DNA of 38,374 nt from Herbaspirillum sp. (GTDB lineage: Bacteria > Pseudomonadota > Gammaproteobacteria > Burkholderiales > Burkholderiaceae_D). The stretch spans positions 1-38,374 of the forward strand of contig JAQGLY010000059.1 of assembly GCA_028292625.1 (NCBI GenBank), read 5' to 3'. Position numbers and translations under genes: made by a program. Positions 31,397 to 38,374 of this stretch are shown here, piece after piece (the first letter of the stretch is position 1; each line of letters starts with the position of its first letter). The notes under the pieces were generated by a model. The model saw only the letters and a list, made by a program, of their open reading frames with translations, was not told the origin of the DNA and did no database searches.

Positions 31397-32621
31397 GGTG
31401 TTTCTCCAAATAAAAAGTGGATTGGCGTTCAGGCAACGCAGAAGATTTCGAGGCAAGGTGTTCGTGGTAAATTTTCAGATGCTGTGTCGCTGAGCGCGTC
31501 CATGTATGGCGGCGGCAAGCGGCAAAGCCGGCGCTGCGCAAGCGATCGCGTGCGGCCGGGCCGCAGGCATGCGCCATCCCGGCCGCAATCGACGCCGGCT
31601 CCAGCGGGTCGACCCAGGCACAGTCGCCGCCTTGCAGATATTCGGTAAACGGTGCAATGCGGGATACCACGACCGGCGTGCCGCAAGCCATCGCTTCCAG
31701 CACCGCCAGGCCGAAGCCTTCACGCAGCGAGGCGAACACCAGCGTGTCGGCACAGCGGAACAAAGCCGGCATCTGTACGTCATCGACCTTGTCGATGAAT
31801 ACGATGGATTTTCCGGGACCGGTTTCGATGCCGCTCTGTTTCAGCAGTTCGGCGAAATTCTTCTGATAGGCTTCGTGGTCCAACAGACTGGCGCCGCCGG
31901 CGACAAGCAGTTGCGCCATCGGAAACACCCGCAAAATGCGGATGAACGCCTGCAAAATAGCCAAGGTGTTCTTGCGCGGTTCAACCCCGCCAACCACCAG
32001 AAATAGCGGACTGCCGTCTTTTCTGTCGCGCAGGCCCAGCATCTGTCTGAGCGCGTCGTCATGCGCATCGGCAAGCGGCGTGAAGCGCGCCGTGTCGACC
32101 CCGTTGTCGACGATATCGGCCGCGACGCCGTAATCGTTCGATAGAGCAGAACGCCACAAGCGGCTGACGCAAAGCACGCGGTCCGCCGTCAGGAAGCCGC
32201 GTGTCTGCCATGCTGCCAATTGCGGGCTTTCAAACTGATCAAGATGATGCACGGTACGTATGAATCCCGGAATGCGGCCGCGTTCGGTCAAGGCCGCCAG
32301 TGCGTTGGCGCTGATCGAATCCTGCGCGTGATAAATGTCGAATGCAGGAGCACCCGGACGTTCGAACCAGGCCACGTATTCGCCGATGCGTTGCCGTACC
32401 AACGTCTCCAGATCGCCGGAAACCGTCGCTGCCGACACCGCGCTGTAGCCACAGACGGTGGCACGGAACAATCCCTTTTTCTGCGGATCGGGTGCATGCA
32501 CAGTTACCGCATGGCCGGCAACGTGCATGGCCTCGCCGACTTCCATTGCGTGCACCACGCCGCCGCGAGGATTGGTGGAATGCGTCAGCAAAGCGATCTT
32601 TAGCGGCGTTGCATCAGACAT
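31389..32621 (-). CDS. MSMEG_0565-family glycosyltransferase (GT4; Nit1C cluster)
   Basis: A 410-residue GT-B fold enzyme. The N-terminal domain starts LKIALLTHSTNPRGGVVHAM. The C-terminal donor domain has LFLVVGGVEPRKNTLAILQA and the GT4 signature FASLREGFGLAVLEAMACGTPVV, in which Glu-x7-Glu binds the nucleotide sugar. A middle loop carries DIYHAQDSISANAL. The family is tied to Nit1C clusters and would glycosylate an unknown acceptor. The ATG at 32621 overlaps the AIR-like gene's stop by eight bases; a start eight codons earlier is less likely. Donor sugar and acceptor cannot be told from sequence. Confidence 0.87.
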   Translation of the reverse strand: MSDATPLKIALLTHSTNPRGGVVHAMEVGEAMHVAGHAVTVHAPDPQKKGLFRATVCGYSAVSAATVSGDLETLVRQRIGEYVAWFERPGAPAFDIYHAQDSISANALAALTERGRIPGFIRTVHHLDQFESPQLAAWQTRGFLTADRVLCVSRLWRSALSNDYGVAADIVDNGVDTARFTPLADAHDDALRQMLGLRDRKDGSPLFLVVGGVEPRKNTLAILQAFIRILRVFPMAQLLVAGGASLLDHEAYQKNFAELLKQSGIETGPGKSIVFIDKVDDVQMPALFRCADTLVFASLREGFGLAVLEAMACGTPVVVSRIAPFTEYLQGGDCAWVDPLEPASIAAGMAHACGPAARDRLRSAGFAACRRHTWTRSATQHLKIYHEHLASKSSALPERQSTFYLEKHHA

Positions 32622-33651
32622 GATCCGCCTCCGGCGACCGCGCACCCGACGGCCCGCAACCGATCAGCGGCTCCTGGTTAAAATCCCATAAGATCTCAAT
32701 CTCCGCGCCGCGTCGCAGGCTGACTACCTGCGAATCGTCCGTGCGGCCTATGGCTGCGCAGGCAATGCCGCGCGCCGTGAAACGCCCGATGACTTTTTCA
32801 AGCTGCGCCTCCGTCACGCTCAACAGAAATCCGAAACTTGGGAAAGCCGCCAACCAGCGTTGCAACGGCACGCCTTCCGGCCTGGGGATGGCACCGAGAT
32901 CTATGACTGCACCGAGCGAGGAACATTCGAGCAGCATCAGCGCCGTGCCGACCACGCCCGCCATGCTGATGTCTTTCGCGGCCTCGGATAAACCGTCCTC
33001 GGCGATAGCGGGCAACAATTCCAGATCGTCCCGCAAGCGGTCGGCCGGCGCACCGGTGCTGGCATCCCAGTAGGTATACGGCTCATGAAAACGGCCGCGC
33101 AAGTCGATCGCCGCTACCAGATGCTGGCCGGGGCGCGCATCGAAGCTGGTCAGCAAGTGCTTGGCCCGGCCGATAATGGCAACCGACAATTGCTCGCGGT
33201 CGTTGCGGCGGTTGCTGTGTCCGCCCACGATCGGCACGTTATAAATTTTCGACGCTGCCGCCAGCCCTTGCAGAATTGGCTGCGCGGCGTCGCCGTCGCG
33301 GCTCCACAAGGCGTCGACCAGCGCCAGCGGCCGGCCGCCCATTGCGTAAATATCGCTGACATTAACCATCACGCCGCAATAGCCGGCAAACCATGGCTCC
33401 TTCTCGACGAATTCGTTGATGAAACCTTCGATGGCGAACAGCAGATAGCCATTGCCGTCGGCGTCGGGTATGGCGGCGCAATCGTCCCCGACCGGCACTG
33501 CGGTCATACCTGCAGCGCCCACGCCGAGCGTGCGCATGACCGCGTCGATATCGCGTTTGTGCGCAATGCCGCGCGATTGGCGCAATAGCGCTATCAACGC
33601 AGACAAAGTCTCAAAGGTTTCATGCCCCACTACGTTCAGCGCGGAATTCAT
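32614..33651 (-). CDS. Sll0787-family AIR-synthase-related protein (Nit1C cluster)
   Basis: A 345-residue protein with the PurM/SelD/ThiL-type ATP-binding fold. The N-terminal domain has AVPVGDDCAAIP (the DD pair that binds metal-ATP), FVEKEPWFAGYCGVMVNVSDIYAMGGRP and VGGHSNRRND. The C-terminal domain contains AAKDISMAGVVGTALMLLE. PurM-like enzymes activate carbonyl or amide oxygens by phosphate transfer, often in ring closure. The family is restricted to Nit1C clusters. In mycobacteria this domain is fused to the GNAT domain; here they are separate genes with a four-base overlap. The substrate is unknown. Confidence 0.87.
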   Translation of the reverse strand: MNSALNVVGHETFETLSALIALLRQSRGIAHKRDIDAVMRTLGVGAAGMTAVPVGDDCAAIPDADGNGYLLFAIEGFINEFVEKEPWFAGYCGVMVNVSDIYAMGGRPLALVDALWSRDGDAAQPILQGLAAASKIYNVPIVGGHSNRRNDREQLSVAIIGRAKHLLTSFDARPGQHLVAAIDLRGRFHEPYTYWDASTGAPADRLRDDLELLPAIAEDGLSEAAKDISMAGVVGTALMLLECSSLGAVIDLGAIPRPEGVPLQRWLAAFPSFGFLLSVTEAQLEKVIGRFTARGIACAAIGRTDDSQVVSLRRGAEIEILWDFNQEPLIGCGPSGARSPEADHV

Positions 33652-34241
33652 AACGCGCCGCGCGTGACGATAAAGCCGGTGTCGCCATCATGGATCGGCG
33701 GATAGTGCGCAAGATCGGCCTGCATCAGATGATGCGGCCGTCCATGCACATCGAGCTCGGCCAGGATATCCCAATGCAGGCGCAGGAACAGCGGCACGTT
33801 CTGGCTTTGCACTTGTGCCAGAAATGTCTTGCAACCGTGCGCGTGCGCGGTGCCTACCGCCAGCTTGATCAGGCCGCTGCCGACCGATCCGATACGTCGC
33901 GCCTGCCGCGCCACCGCCAGCCGCGAGCCGTACCAGACGCCTGGCTCGGTTTCGTGAATACGCACGGTGCCGACCACTTCATCCGGCAGGCCCGGCAAGC
34001 TGATGATGGCAGCGATCGGCAGCGCCAGCTTATCGATGGCGTCGGTATCGTCACCATCGAAAATACCTTGTTCGTCGCAAAATACCGCGCGCCGCAATTG
34101 CCGGGTCGCTTCACGTTCGGCCAGGGTGGTGGCAAGCTTGATGCGAACCGTGCGCGCGGCCGCGGTGCCCATGACGGCAATCGCCGATCCGCTCTCGGCA
34201 ACCTCGGCAACATTGGCAACAAGTGCGCAGGCAGTGTTCAT
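33648..34241 (-). CDS. MSMEG_0567-family GNAT-like acyltransferase (Nit1C cluster)
   Basis: A 197-residue protein with a GNAT fold. Recognisable parts are RRAVFCDEQGIF near residue 50, the strand DEVVGTVRIHET, the acetyl-CoA loop region SRLAVARQARRIGSVGSGLIKLAV, and AHGCKTFLAQVQSQNVPLFLRLHW. The CoA loop departs from the usual Q/RxxGxG/A by having RRIGSVGSG. It corresponds to the N-terminal domain of the mycobacterial MSMEG_0567 protein. It would transfer an acyl group to an amine of an unknown intermediate. It overlaps the radical SAM gene upstream and the AIR-like gene downstream by four bases each. Confidence 0.85.
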   Translation of the reverse strand: MNTACALVANVAEVAESGSAIAVMGTAAARTVRIKLATTLAEREATRQLRRAVFCDEQGIFDGDDTDAIDKLALPIAAIISLPGLPDEVVGTVRIHETEPGVWYGSRLAVARQARRIGSVGSGLIKLAVGTAHAHGCKTFLAQVQSQNVPLFLRLHWDILAELDVHGRPHHLMQADLAHYPPIHDGDTGFIVTRGAL

Positions 34242-35368
34242 GATGGCGTCCCTTCAGTTTTCCCGGTTTTCTCGAACGTCGACAACGATGAGCAAGCGCC
34301 GCAGCGGCCGCAGCCTGCCTTGATATCGGTCGAGCGCAAATTACCCGCGTCGAGCATGGCGGCCAGTGGCGTCAGCAAGTCATGCATGAATTGCGGCAGC
34401 GGCGCCGGATGGTCTTCCAGCGGCGTGCCGGCGATCGGCACGAACGGCACTACGAATGGGTAGACGCCAATGGCGATCAGCTTTTCGCAGGTGCGCAAAA
34501 CGGCTTCGGCGGTATCGCCCAGACCGGCCAGGATGTAGGTGCTGACCTGGCCGTATCCGAATACGTTGACGGCGCTTTCGAAGGCATCAAAATACCGTTC
34601 GATCGAAACGCTCGCTTTGCCCGGCATGATGCGGGCACGCACCGCCGGCGTGACGGCTTCCAGATGCATGCCGAGCGAATCGATGCCGGCGTCGTGCATG
34701 CGCTTGAACCATGCATCGTCGTCCGGCGGTTCGCATTGCCCCTGAATCGGCAGATCGACCGCGCTCTTTACGCCGAATGCGCTTTCACACAAAATTTGCG
34801 CGCCACGGTCGGTGGCATTCGGCGTGCCTGTGGTCATCACCATGTGCTTCACACCGTCCAGCAACACCGCTGCGCGCGCCACTTCACCCAATTGCTCCGG
34901 GGTTTTGCGCAAGATGGTTCTGCCGGCGGCCAGCGATTGGCCGATCGCGCAAAACTGGCATGATTTCTTGCGGCTTTCATACCGGATGCAGCTTTGCAAT
35001 ACCGTTGTAGCCAGCACATCCGAACCGTGCAGCGTGGCGATTTTCGAATAGGCAATGCCGTCCAGCGTTTGCAATTTGTAAAAGCGCGGCTGGCGCGGGA
35101 ACGAGATGACGCCGACGGAAATGCCGTCGCGCATCAATGTGCTGTTGCCATCGGGGCCGAGCGGCGCCGCGGCAAACGGCGACGACCACGCGCTGGCCGT
35201 ATGTACCGGAATCATGACCGTATGGCCGTCCACCACCACCGCCTTGTGATCGGACGGACCGGCGCCGCCGCGACGACTGGCGGCGCCGGCGTTCGGGTCC
35301 TGCAGCCGCAAACCCAGCGATTGCAGTTCAGTGATCAGTTGCTGGTTCGGCTTGGTGACTGTTTGCAT
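34238..35368 (-). CDS. MSMEG_0568-family radical SAM enzyme (Nit1C cluster)
   Basis: A 376-residue radical SAM protein. The cluster-binding cysteines are 127, 137 and 140 in [17 protein letters not shown], giving an unusual C-x9-C-x2-C spacing in place of C-x3-C-x2-C. A SAM-binding GGD-like region follows ([13 protein letters not shown]). The C-terminus has a further Cys group, [11 protein letters not shown], which may hold an auxiliary iron-sulfur centre. The domain order recalls biotin synthase-like enzymes. The start overlaps the nitrilase stop by 41 bases; the ribosome site is weak, so coupled translation is likely. The family is found only with Nit1C clusters and its reaction is unknown. 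Confidence 0.88.
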   Translation of the reverse strand: MQTVTKPNQQLITELQSLGLRLQDPNAGAASRRGGAGPSDHKAVVVDGHTVMIPVHTASAWSSPFAAAPLGPDGNSTLMRDGISVGVISFPRQPRFYKLQTLDGIAYSKIATLHGSDVLATTVLQSCIRYESRKKSCQFCAIGQSLAAGRTILRKTPEQLGEVARAAVLLDGVKHMVMTTGTPNATDRGAQILCESAFGVKSAVDLPIQGQCEPPDDDAWFKRMHDAGIDSLGMHLEAVTPAVRARIMPGKASVSIERYFDAFESAVNVFGYGQVSTYILAGLGDTAEAVLRTCEKLIAIGVYPFVVPFVPIAGTPLEDHPAPLPQFMHDLLTPLAAMLDAGNLRSTDIKAGCGRCGACSSLSTFEKTGKTEGTPS

Positions 35369-36386
35369 GATGTGTACTCGCTATGATTGGCGTTGAGACT
35401 GATGCGGATGCCGGTGCGGATGCCCGCGGCTGATCGTCTGAACCGTGGGGAAACAAGGACGACGCCGGCACGCTGCGCCGATCGTCGATGACAAGGCTTA
35501 ACAATTCCGGTCGGGCGTAATGGCCGACCGAATCCATCATGCGTTTTCGTTTGGTGATGAGCGCCATATCCAGATCGGCGATCACCATGCCTTCGCCGCT
35601 GCGCAACGGCTCCGCCAGATGCGCGCCTTCCGGCGAAACGATCGCGGTGCAGCAACCGCCTCGCAAAGCTTTCTGCACTGCCGGGTCCGGCGTGATTGCA
35701 GCAATCTGCGCATCGGTCAGCCAGCCGGTGGCGTTGACCACGAAGCAGCCCGATTCGAGTGCGTGATGACGGATCGTCACTTCCATTTGATCGGAAAAAA
35801 TCTGGCCGACCATGGAACCGGGGAATTGCGCGCAATGAATTTCCTCGTGCTGCGTCATCAATGCATAGCGCGCCAGCGGGTTGTAGTGCTCCCAACACGC
35901 CAGCGCACCGACACGGCCGACTGCAGTCGGCACTACCTTCAGGCCGCTGCCGTCGCCTTGCCCCCAGATCATCCGTTCGTGATACGTCGGCGTGATTTTT
36001 CTGCGCTTGAGCACCAGTTCGCCGTCGGCATCGAAAATCAGTTGCGTGTTATACAGCGAGCCGTGATCGCGCTCGTTGACGCCCAGTACCACTACTACGC
36101 CATGACTGCGCGCTGCCGCAGAAACTGCATCGGTCACCGGCCCCGGCACCGTTACTGCCCGCTCATACAGCAGCAGATGTTCCGGGCCTTGCAGGAAGGG
36201 CGGCCGCACAAAGGAAAAATACGGGTAGTAGGGAATGAAGGTCTCCGGAAATACCACCAGTTCCGCACCTTGTGCAGCGGCTTTGCGAATCGCCTCGCAT
36301 ACTTTGTCCAACGTGCCGCCGGCGCTTTCCAGATCCGGTGCAATCTGGATTGCCGCTGCGCGCACCGTCTTTTTTGCTGTTGTCAT
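35328..36386 (-). CDS. Nit6803-type nitrilase (Nit1C cluster)
   Basis: A 352-residue carbon-nitrogen hydrolase of the nitrilase branch. The catalytic residues are Glu48 ([12 protein letters not shown]), Lys130 ([13 protein letters not shown]), Cys164 ([10 protein letters not shown]) and the second Glu at 137. These enzymes convert nitriles, and in some cases cyanide, to carboxylic acids and ammonia through a thioimidate on Cys. The Nit6803 type is the defining member of Nit1C clusters, which have been linked to growth on cyanide as nitrogen source in Pseudomonas fluorescens. The C-terminal 45 residues are low-complexity ([11 protein letters not shown]) and probably disordered. The ATG follows GGGCGG with good spacing. 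It begins 19 bases after the Sll0783-type gene. Confidence 0.92.
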   Translation of the reverse strand: MTTAKKTVRAAAIQIAPDLESAGGTLDKVCEAIRKAAAQGAELVVFPETFIPYYPYFSFVRPPFLQGPEHLLLYERAVTVPGPVTDAVSAAARSHGVVVVLGVNERDHGSLYNTQLIFDADGELVLKRRKITPTYHERMIWGQGDGSGLKVVPTAVGRVGALACWEHYNPLARYALMTQHEEIHCAQFPGSMVGQIFSDQMEVTIRHHALESGCFVVNATGWLTDAQIAAITPDPAVQKALRGGCCTAIVSPEGAHLAEPLRSGEGMVIADLDMALITKRKRMMDSVGHYARPELLSLVIDDRRSVPASSLFPHGSDDQPRASAPASASVSTPIIASTHHANSHQAEPATDH

Positions 36387-36405
36387 GATCCGCCCTTCGC
36401 GACGC

Positions 36406-36888
36406 TTATAGCGTCCAGGTGTCGAGGATGACGGCGTTATCGCGCGTATGAAGCAGCTTGATATCCAGCACGTCCAATGGGCTGATGGCGCGAATGCCGG
36501 GAATCAGCGAAGGCTCGCCGTGACCGTACAAAGCCTGCAGCGCAAAGCGGCATGCATACACCTTTCCCCCTTCAGCCATGAATTTGACAAGTTGATTGTT
36601 TTGATTCAGATGGCCTGGAAAGGCTTCGTCGCCAAGCGTCGGAAATCCGCGTTGAATGCCGAGCGTAACGCCAGGACCGTATAACAGCACCGATGTCTCG
36701 TAACCCTTACGTTGCAAGCGGGTGGCCTGCAGTAAATTGACGAATCCGATGGAGCCTTCAAAGGCCACTGTATGAAATGTAACCAGTGCTTTTTCGCCCG
36801 GTTTTGCTTTGACGTCTTCAAATACTTTTTCCTCGTAATCCACAAAGAAATCGCCTTTGACGTGAGCTGCTTGATTGACTGTCGGCAT
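36406..36888 (-). CDS. Sll0783/MSMEG_0572-family nitrogen-starvation protein (first Nit1C gene)
   Basis: A 160-residue cytosolic protein starting [20 protein letters not shown]. It then has [20 protein letters not shown] and [20 protein letters not shown], a DsrE-like alternating fold with a Cys in [15 protein letters not shown]. It matches the Sll0783 family, whose Synechocystis member is induced by nitrogen starvation and needed for normal polyhydroxybutyrate accumulation. The ATG at complement 36888 follows AGGAG; the longer open frame upstream is AT-rich and non-coding. It heads the cluster, divergent from a MocR-type regulator. Its biochemical activity is unknown. Confidence 0.88.
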   Translation of the reverse strand: MPTVNQAAHVKGDFFVDYEEKVFEDVKAKPGEKALVTFHTVAFEGSIGFVNLLQATRLQRKGYETSVLLYGPGVTLGIQRGFPTLGDEAFPGHLNQNNQLVKFMAEGGKVYACRFALQALYGHGEPSLIPGIRAISPLDVLDIKLLHTRDNAVILDTWTL

Positions 36889-37067
36889 GGTGAGGCTCCT
36901 GAAAATAAAACGAAATATAAAAATAAATTCGAATTCGATACGCTGAAAATTCGATCGGATGATTGCGGCACACGCCGTGCGCAAGTCGCATGAGTTCCTG
37001 TCGCGACACCCGGATTGAATGCATCAGGCGTGCCATGCAATCACTCGAATGACGAAATTGAATGGAG

Positions 37068-37082
37068 AAAAATGCATGCAAT
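37068..37082. repeat. direct repeat copy 1, candidate regulator site
   Basis: AAAAATGCATGCAAT; the identical 15 bases recur at 37308-37322. Upstream context is also similar (ATGGAGA before this copy, ATGGAATA before the other). Confidence 0.7.
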
Positions 37083-37307
37083 CGGCCGCTCGAGCATTCA
37101 AACGGGCACGGCTACTGGCTTGCGGCAACGAGAGATTTCACAGATTTCCGCATGAAAAAACGTAATCCATTCAATCCACCCATTCAATTACATTTTTCGG
37201 GCCGCACCGCAATGTGCTGCGGCGCTGCGAAGGCGTACATAAACGGTGCAAAAACAACGCAAAAATGCGCCTCGATGATGCACATCGGAGCGGGATTGCA
37301 TGGAATA

Positions 37308-37322
37308 AAAAATGCATGCAAT
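37308..37322. repeat. direct repeat copy 2, candidate regulator site
   Basis: Second copy of AAAAATGCATGCAAT, 46 bases before the MocR-type start codon at 37369, where a bound regulator could control its own gene. Confidence 0.7.
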
Positions 37323-37368
37323 TACCTCAACGTAGCGCTAACTAGTGGGATTGACTGGAAAGATGAAC

Positions 37369-38374
37369 ATGGTAAAAACGCAAACCGTTTGGCTGCCGAA
37401 AATTAAAAAGAGCGGCGCACCGCTCTATCTGGCAATCGCAAACGCCATTGCCGAGGACATTGCCACCGGACAATTGAATGCTGAGCAGCGCTTACCACCG
37501 CAACGCAAACTGGCCGAGATGCTGGGCATCGATTTCACCACCGTGGCGCGGGCTTATTCGGAAGCGCACAGGCGCGGCCTGATCGATTCCGTGGTAGGGC
37601 GCGGCACATTCATATGCGGCCGGCGCCGCCTCAAGATACCGCGGGTATTCGAAGGCCGCCCTAATATAGATATGTCGATGAACATGCCGCCGGAACCCTA
37701 TTCCGAGGAATTATTGGCAATGATGCAGGCCGGTTTTTCCGAAGTCTCGGGCAAGCTGCGGGATTTATTGCGCTATCAGGATTTCGGCGGTTCGCAGGAT
37801 GACCGTGCGGCCGGTGCGTTATGGTTGCGACGGCGCGGGATGACGGTCGATCCTGCCCGCCTGCTGGTGGTGCCGGGGGCGCAGTGCGCTTTGCTTGCCG
37901 TGTTGACGACGCTGGCCGATGCCGGTTCGGTCATCTGCTGCGAAGAATTGACTTACCCCGGCCTGCAGGCGCTGGCGACGCAACTCGGCATCCGCCTGAT
38001 CGGTTTGCCCATGGATGGGGAAGGCATCGACGCGGTCGCGTTCGCCGCCGCTTGCGCGCAATATGCGCCGAAAGCGCTGTATTGCAATCCGACGCTGCTC
38101 AATCCGACGACCGCCGTGATGTCCGAAGCGCGCCGGCGCGCGCTGGTCGATGTCGCGCGTCATTACAATGTACCGATCATCGAAGACGACGCCTACGGAT
38201 TCCTGCCGCGCGTCGCGCCGCCGGCGCTGGCCGCCATCGGCGCCGACATTACGTTCTATATAGCAGGCCTCGCCAAATGCGTCGGCGCGGGATTGAGAGT
38301 CGCTTATCTGGTCGCGCCCGATGCACAATATGCATCGCGGCTGGCGTCGGCGCTGCGCGCCACCACGGTCATGG
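37369..38374 (+). CDS. MocR/PdxR-family PLP-dependent transcriptional regulator (C-terminus outside window)
   Basis: At least 335 residues, cut by the window edge. Residues about 10-75 are a GntR-type winged helix: YLAIANAIAEDIATGQL, RLPPQRKLAEMLGID and VARAYSEAHRRGLIDSVVGRG. After a linker, from about residue 115, comes a fold-type I aminotransferase-like domain. It has VVPGAQCALLAVLTTLAD, ELTYPGLQALA, YCNPTLLNPTTAVMS, IIEDDAYGFL and the PLP-binding Lys303 in GLAKCVGAGLRVAYL. MocR proteins sense an amino-compound through PLP. ATG at 37369 has GGAAAG at good distance; an ATG two codons earlier is too close. It is divergent from the Nit1C cluster and a natural candidate for its regulator, where other clusters carry a Fis/sigma-54-type activator. 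Confidence 0.88.
   Translation, partial: MVKTQTVWLPKIKKSGAPLYLAIANAIAEDIATGQLNAEQRLPPQRKLAEMLGIDFTTVARAYSEAHRRGLIDSVVGRGTFICGRRRLKIPRVFEGRPNIDMSMNMPPEPYSEELLAMMQAGFSEVSGKLRDLLRYQDFGGSQDDRAAGALWLRRRGMTVDPARLLVVPGAQCALLAVLTTLADAGSVICCEELTYPGLQALATQLGIRLIGLPMDGEGIDAVAFAAACAQYAPKALYCNPTLLNPTTAVMSEARRRALVDVARHYNVPIIEDDAYGFLPRVAPPALAAIGADITFYIAGLAKCVGAGLRVAYLVAPDAQYASRLASALRATTVM

Larger units (their letters stand above)
36889..37368. promoter_or_regulatory. divergent control region between the Nit1C cluster and the MocR-type regulator
   Basis: A 480-base gap, AT-rich at the cluster end, without a supported gene. It contains a direct repeat AAAAATGCATGCAAT at 37068-37082 and 37308-37322. It also contains an inverted pair CCATGCAATC (37033-37042) / GATTGCATGG (37294-37303), and CCATTCAAT at 37167-37175 and 37180-37188 with an inverted copy at 37057-37065. 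MocR-type regulators often bind direct repeats in such divergent regions. No clear sigma-54 site was found on either strand. Confidence 0.65.

Overview
The window looks like a chromosomal stretch from a betaproteobacterium of the order Burkholderiales, most likely near the family Oxalobacteraceae. This rests on the mix of genes: a formyl-CoA transferase very like the Oxalobacter enzyme, a PEP-CTERM protein, a TorF-type porin, a DeaD with a long basic tail, and moderately high GC with AT-rich intergenic regions. It is an inference from gene content; no rRNA gene is present to confirm it. No CRISPR array, recognisable insertion sequence or integrase gene was seen.

Region by region. 1-3600: a truncated TorF-type porin gene, a small ACT-like hypothetical, an OsmC-type peroxiredoxin, a LysE exporter gene broken by a 13-bp tandem duplication, and an unidentified two-gene unit. 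3575-10688: a nucleic-acid block on the minus strand with an RNase H-like protein, a RhlE-type RNA helicase, a MazEF-type toxin-antitoxin pair, a SNF2-family ATPase and a DeaD-type helicase. 10857-13070: an initiator tRNA-fMet followed about 2.1 kb later by a diverged 82-nt copy of its 3' half, bracketing a FAD monooxygenase gene; this looks like a small tRNA-targeted insertion. 13082-19603: single metabolic genes (HAD phosphatase, DUF1059, NfsB nitroreductase, YeeE/YedE transporter) and a two-gene molybdenum hydroxylase of the isoquinoline 1-oxidoreductase type. 19899-23947: a PEP-CTERM protein, an alpha/beta hydrolase, a lone integron-type gene cassette (RibD/DHFR-like reductase plus a 62-bp attC) and an exported MetX-like hydrolase. 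24466-27807: formyl-CoA transferase, a GlxA-type regulator reduced to its two ends by an internal deletion, and a DHA2-type drug exporter.

27843-38374 is the most striking part. On the minus strand from 36888 to 29755 lies a complete Nit1C-type cluster of eight genes: Sll0783/MSMEG_0572 protein, Nit6803-type nitrilase, MSMEG_0568 radical SAM protein, MSMEG_0567 GNAT protein, Sll0787 AIR-synthase-like protein, MSMEG_0565 glycosyltransferase, MSMEG_0570 protein and MSMEG_0569 flavoprotein. Most genes overlap their neighbours by a few bases, so the set is probably one transcript. An acetyl/propionyl-CoA synthetase-like gene overlaps the last cluster gene and seems to extend the operon. Nit1C clusters have been linked to bacterial assimilation of cyanide as a nitrogen source, but the small molecule made or consumed by the radical SAM, GNAT, AIR-like, GT and flavin proteins is not known. 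A divergent MocR-type PLP-dependent regulator begins at 37369 and runs off the window. The 480-bp gap between it and the cluster carries repeated ATGCATGCAAT and CCATTCAAT words that are good candidate operators. Regulator, repeats, extra ligase and cluster together form the best candidate here for an incompletely described system.
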